From Amyelois transitella (Eukaryota > Arthropoda > Insecta > Lepidoptera > Pyralidae), in the NCBI RefSeq assembly GCF_032362555.1, contig NC_083514.1, positions 7,921,001 to 7,985,000 on the forward strand: DNA of 64,000 nucleotides. Reading direction: 5' to 3'. This document shows positions 59,151-64,000 of the stretch, one piece after another. The notes beneath the pieces were generated by a model. It ran no database searches and was not told where the DNA came from. It saw only the letters and a program-made list of their open reading frames with translations. Made by a program: the position numbers and the translations under genes. Each line of letters starts with the position of its first letter. Position 1 is the stretch's first letter.

Positions 59151-59840
59151 GTAAGTTTTTATAAACTCTACCTACCGCCAATTTGCAGTTATAATATTTG
59201 TAATGAATATTCATTTGATATTAAGAACATTATTAAGCATAATGGCTTTTACACAACATTTATTTGATGGAAGTTTCCTTTTTTAAGGATCGTTTTTTGT
59301 TTGTAAGTAATACACCTTTTAAAGAGGTTACTGACATTACAAACACATACTTGCAAACATAGCAAATAGTCACACAGTAGACAACTCTTTCTTTTTTAAA
59401 AAAATAAAAAAATGGCTAATGAATTAGTGTTACTACCTAATATGAATGATGAAGATGCCAGGTCAAAAGTTGTTACTGTAAATGAATGTAGTAAAACCAT
59501 TTTAATCTAAATCTGTATGCTACACACTAAGGGAGCAACTACTAACCCAGCTTTTCATATGTACACATACATAGTTTTCCTTCCTCATAAAACTTGTGAG
59601 TCAGAAGACATGTTTGTTTGTTTGTAAATACTTTATTGTACATAACAAATTTAAAGATGTACATAAAAAGGCACAAAAAAAATGCACAATGGCAGACTTA
59701 TCCCTATGTAATTTGATGAAAATTAATTTTATTGACGCTATTGTACTTTACGACCTTAATATGAAAACAGAGCTATGTAGCTTAAGTTTGTCCTCTTTAT
59801 TACTTAATAGAGAGATTCTATCATTAAGCCTAACAGCTGA
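59151..59840. other. Non-coding AT-rich stretch
   Basis: No gene is supported. The 91-codon frame at 59596-59871 runs into a CATA-linked fragment and shows no domain. Confidence 0.4.
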
Positions 59841-59910
59841 ATGTGGCCTGTCAATCTTTCAAGATTGCTAGTTCTGTTTTTCCCGCAAGGGATGTAGACG
59901 TGTGGTTAGC
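59840..59910 (-). repeat. Fragment of the CATA-linked repeat
   Basis: It reads 'gctgaatgtggcctgtcaat', 'cccgcaagggatgtagacgt'. Confidence 0.65.
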
Positions 59911-60182
59911 ACATACAACCCACAAAATTAACAACCTTTTACTCTTTATAAAATTCACCTGAGTAAAAGCTTTAGCTAAAAATTTTATAGAGTAGTTACT
60001 GCTTTATAAAATTTTTGTAAAAGCCTTGATGTGCCACCATCAGCCATCTTGCGGAAACCGACTGTCATGGCAACAACATGCATACATTATTTGGGTATTT
60101 ACTGTACATTGTTGAAGGTATTCTATAAGAAGAAACTAAAACCCCAGAAAAAATTTTGGTACTTTGTCTTCAGCATATTCAC

Positions 60183-60386
60183 TTACCCTTGCGGGGTAAA
60201 GAGAGCCAACAGCCTTGAAATGACTGAAAGGCCACATTCAGCAATATGCCTTAAGGATAGAATTGAGATTCAATCAAACAGTGACAGGTTGCTAGCACAA
60301 CACCCACAAAAATCCACAGCTAATTAGACTACCCTAAGTCGCCTTTGCTACATCTGTGTAAAAGATATGGAGTGGGCTAAAGTGCC
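60183..60386 (+). repeat. CATA-linked repeat, near full length
   Basis: 'acccttgcggggtaaagaga', 'agccttgaaatgactgaaag', 'gacaggttgctagcacaaca' and 'aagatatggagtgggctaa' occur in order. The terminal hairpin is degenerate. Confidence 0.75.
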
Positions 60387-60404
60387 CAAAACTACACAGC
60401 AATG

Positions 60405-60690
60405 AAACCCCGGCTGTCGGCCAGCTGTCTGGGCAACAATGAATATGTCGCCTTCGCCCGGCCCAGGTAGAGATCGGTCAAAGAAATCTTGGCTTTACGT
60501 CGCGAAACATGATATCGCGTAATGTACTCGCGTCACTTGAAGTCGCAGAATACATATTGAAGAGATACATTTCGGAAAGGGGGCCCACGCAAAGATAGTA
60601 GACCTCACGGAAGCGAGGGTCGTGCCATTTCCTCCGAGGTCTCATCTCCCCTAGGACTTCGCCATTCCAGGACCCACTGACTTGCCATAC
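60405..60690. repeat. GC-richer retroelement-like fragment
   Basis: 'gaaaccccggctgtcggcca', 'ggtagagatcggtcaaagaa' and 'gggcccacgcaaagatagta' are less AT-rich than the flanks and lie between two CATA-linked pieces (the next is at 60690-60740). I cannot assign the family. Confidence 0.35.
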
Positions 60691-60740
60691 ATATTTAGAA
60701 TCACGTCTTTATCTCTTACGGAGTAGACACAGCCATCAAA

Positions 60741-62170
60741 CTCAACAAAGTCGGGACTTTAATAGTGAAAAATGGGACTTTTCAAGGCCCTCGATTATTA
60801 ACTGCCCTTTCACTTAGTGATCACATCGCACAGTTTGCTTAACGTTTCATAATAAGCATTTGAGATTTAAGATTATATTCAGATTTGTAATAAGATGACC
60901 CCAATGCCCGCGTTATGTAGGTACTATCAGACAATCGACTAACATTATGAACAATTGGCTCTGACAATAAACTTAACGACAAAAATATTTACCCAAACCC
61001 TAAACTAAGTCAACCATGTACAGATTTTGTCCTTTTTTCCTTCTGAAGAACCCCAAAAGAACGTTTTGCGGTTCCAGAAATGAATGGCAATACAATATGT
61101 ATATAGGGTAATACAATTACATACATTTCCTTCGCTAAAACTATCGTCCTACATCCCCATATTATCCTTTGTAGACCGACAGTGAGGCGCCCACATTGGC
61201 GCCGTTGATGCGATCTTGTCTTGTTTATCAGGGGGAATAAGAAAATTGAAATAGAACTCATTTTATGCATAACTTTTTTATATTCGAATCATGAAATGTT
61301 ATATTAAAAAAAAGTCAAGACCCGTTTTAAAATTTTGTGTAAAACGTAGATGCCAATTGATGATATTTCGAACCTGTGCTGGAACACGTAGGTAAATACG
61401 TAGCTACAAAACGTTAAAAAAGATATGGTCTAAATAATTGTCCATTTCTATCAGATCTATTTTTATTCAATTATCACTGCTGCAACTAAATATTAGTCTT
61501 ATATGTACGTTATAAAATCTATTGAAATGTATTGCAAACTATTTATTCGTTTCGTTTGAAATCGAAAAATAAGAAATCGATGTTTATACCCAATAAAACA
61601 CTCCACGAGAGCGAGCTTTCCGCAAAAATAGAATATTAGTTCCTCCAAATATATACATCCATTCCAAACGCTTCGGCACAACACAAACACGGAGAGTGCA
61701 GATCTCTCACATGTGTATTTTTAGTAGACTTGACACCAATGACGCTCATTACATAGAAACAAATATATACTGCTTTGTTTATTTCCTACATTACGTAGAA
61801 CTAGACGTTGCCTTCGAAAAATTAAGCCTTATATTCGTTCACGGATTTTGATTTATCTCCATTTTTTCATTAGTGAAAGCATTATGGTCACAGATGTAGA
61901 ATTATTACACTTCGAATTTATATGATTACAGGCAGTTTTAACTTCAAAGTTACCTACTCCGTGAAAAATGTCTCGCTGGTAGGGCTATTACAGTCAATAT
62001 ATGTAGTCTAAGCTTACGCCTGGATATTCGCAGGTAGAACCAACTAAACTACCATTCAATTTACAGGAGTGTTATCGTTTGATAGAAAAAGATTACCGAA
62101 TGAGATGATACTGGATTTTAAGTATATAAGTTTTTTTTTCGACATATTGAATAACGCTACAGCATTTGCA
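60741..62170. other. Non-coding AT-rich stretch
   Basis: No gene or recognisable repeat. Short minus frames at 61010-61270 and 61499-61690 show no domain. Confidence 0.4.
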
Positions 62171-62185
62171 ATGTATGACCATGAA

Positions 62186-62490
62186 TAATCGACGGGACTT
62201 CCTGACATGCACATTATTGCACATGGACAATCTCCCATCTCGTTAGTTTGTAGCAAGGCTTACGATGCATCACCTGGTGATACGAGCCGCTGGCACGAAA
62301 TCGGTCGACGAACCGGCAAATCTGGGCCAAGAAAGCATATTGCCTGTGTATTTTCTGCCTGAAAATTCACAACGAATTGCCTGTTAAATGGGAAAATCTT
62401 GTTGCACCGGTACCTACGCTGCATTATGATAGTGGCACCCGTCGAATAAACAACGTGCATTTGTACTTTGGAGAATGTTGAATTTATTAT
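62186..62490 (+). pseudogene. Possible decayed coding remnant
   Basis: GC content rises here above the flanks. A plus frame from 62192 reads LPDMHIIAHGQSPISLVCSK and continues to ...RRTGKSGPRKHIACVF before a stop; a second plus frame then takes over with a stretch including LPVKWENLVAPVPTLHYDSG until 62487. The switch suggests a frameshifted relic of one protein. I do not recognise the family, and a 109-codon minus frame overlaps the same DNA, so the coding strand itself is uncertain. Confidence 0.3.
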
Positions 62491-62594
62491 CCTCTGTGCG
62501 AAATTAGGCGTAGGTGTAATTCGTAGCTGTAAATTGTAACTAACTACTATGTTGTTCTTTGTAAAGATCGACTTTTCAAAGAGGTACATTCTTC

Positions 62595-62835
62595 TTCTTC
62601 TTAGTCGTACACTCCTGACGGAAAGGTCGTGGTCATGGATTGTCGGTGAGGTTGGTTGCAGTTTCTGCGATACTTCTCCATTTCTCCCTGTTCATGGCAC
62701 TAGGTATACGCTTCGTAAAGGAACACTTCATGGATCACTTGATGAGGTCAGTCCATGTTGTGGGGGATCTGCCGCGAGAGATAAATTTCAGATTAGGAAT
62801 TTGAGGGTAATTTTCGATCACATAATTATTATACC
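62595..62835. repeat. Possible interspersed repeat
   Basis: The text 'cttagtcgtacactcctgac', 'ttctgcgatacttctccatt', 'gatgaggtcagtccatgttg' and 'ggggatctgccgcgagag' looks like a retroelement fragment of a type common in Lepidoptera. This is the only copy in the window, so the call is weak. Confidence 0.35.
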
Positions 62836-64000
62836 AACAACTCACCAAGGACAGACACCAAAGATGCAAACAGTTTAAAGCAGAAAACTTTTGTAATTTA
62901 AGATAGTTGATAGTTTTCTAATTCTTATAGCCTTAGAGTAAAAGGTGATCTCGATAAGAAAGAAAGTGCTATACGTCACTCACATCACATCACCGTGTTA
63001 CTGGAGAGATCAGTGAAACGGGCGTAACGAAACACCATAAAATCTACATCGATTACGGAAAGTGTTAATAGACACGCAGTATCGATGCACTCAGGAATAT
63101 ATGTAGATGCACGATGTGACCAGAAATCTCTTGGCAACAAAGAAACATTCAGTTGCTGATTCAACAACGTTTCATTCGCAGAACTGACACTGTTATTTTG
63201 CTTACGATGTTAAGGATTGGTGTCGAAGGTCCGGTTCTAAATGAAGTCGAGTGATTCAACTTTTTATTAACTTAATTTGCCTAAAATGTATGTTACGTCT
63301 TACGGAATATGTTGCTACATGAGTTATGTAAAGTTGCTACCAAGCTACTAAGAAGTAATACATACGATTTTTCTATGTTCATATAGGTACGTAGAGAAAA
63401 GTAACACAGATAAATTTATGAGGAGGTTTAAAATGATCTTACATACTTGAATTTCAAATATTTATACTACCTAGTAGAAAATTCATGGGCCGATAACAAA
63501 ATTTTAATAAAAATGAGTATATTATATTTTGCATAGTTTTCCGCTTTGACATCTTAATCTTCAGTATCTTTTTATGCTATTTTTATACAATTGTTCGTAC
63601 AGTTCTCTTAGCAGACTTTATTTACCATTTTCCGAGAAGCTTAATAGCAGTTTTCATTAAATTCGGGCTAGGTATATTAAAGCGTAGATTGCAGACATGT
63701 ATCACATTGCAAAGGGCAATAAAATCCAGTGACACAATATTCGGTCTCACAGCGAATACGCTGATATTTTTAATAGGTTATTTATGGGGCAGTTTTGAGG
63801 TTATTTTGCTCAACCCCACGATATGACCTATTTATGCCGCGTAATCTCTGAATCAATAGGAAAAACGACGGTAACTCGACGGTTTACGTTTATTTGAAAC
63901 GATAATGATGATATTTTTTTTAAATAATAGCAGAGTTAACCTTATGAACAAACATATGAATCAGATCATCGAAATAAATGTAGTTATAGCTTCACTATGT
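62836..64000. other. Non-coding AT-rich stretch to the window edge
   Basis: I see no gene, repeat or motif that I can support here. Confidence 0.4.

Noticed and set aside
62260..62589. 109-codon minus open frame as a gene
   Set aside because: No recognisable domain or splice context, and the plus strand reads at least as much like protein; left as an uncertain coding remnant.

Overview
The window is AT-rich invertebrate nuclear DNA, most likely from a moth or butterfly. The evidence is intron-rich genes with GT-AG splicing, short AT-rich introns, TATCGATA promoter motifs, and many interspersed repeats of types I recognise from Lepidoptera: units linked to CATA microsatellites, tRNA-headed SINEs, and fragments ending in the common 'ctagct...cgcgggc' motif. 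I saw no prokaryotic or viral features and no CRISPR. The species call is inference, because I could not run a search.

Layout. Positions 1-20650 contain no intact host gene that I can support. They hold a partial coiled-coil ORF of probable LINE origin running off the left edge (minus strand), many repeat copies that are densest at 11-19 kb, and a CpG-richer block at 7.85-8.5 kb that contains a possible minus-strand leader exon. Positions 20699-36902 (plus) hold a 29-exon gene for an 1845-residue neurexin-superfamily membrane protein, best matched to axotactin. Positions 37.3-38.5 kb hold a hairpin element and a degenerate tandem duplication. Positions 38656-39549 (plus) are a single-exon gene for a mitochondrial carrier homolog (Mtch). 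Positions 39790-44142 (minus) are an 8-exon UTP6 gene, tail-to-tail with Mtch. Positions 44.2-47.1 kb are repeats, including a GC-rich element at 45.84-46.58 kb. Positions 47140-57055 (plus) are a 14-exon Tonsoku-like (TONSL) gene. Positions 57.5-64 kb hold a THAP-containing mini-element, further repeats, and a possible plus-strand leader exon at 59.07-59.15 kb.

For all three multi-exon genes I joined exons by hand. Every splice phase closes and the reading frame stays open from ATG to stop, which is strong internal support. The genes have unrelated roles: glial/neuronal surface adhesion (axotactin-like), outer mitochondrial membrane (Mtch), small-subunit rRNA processing in the nucleolus (UTP6) and replication-fork repair (TONSL). 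No operon-like logic is expected. The links I can see are the overlapping 3' ends of Mtch and UTP6, and the shared invasion of their introns by one repeat family.

No obviously new biological system stands out. The most unusual items are a decayed tandem copy of axotactin exon 2, the THAP mini-element with two inward-facing coding starts, and the structured 270-bp repeat family found in more than twenty places.
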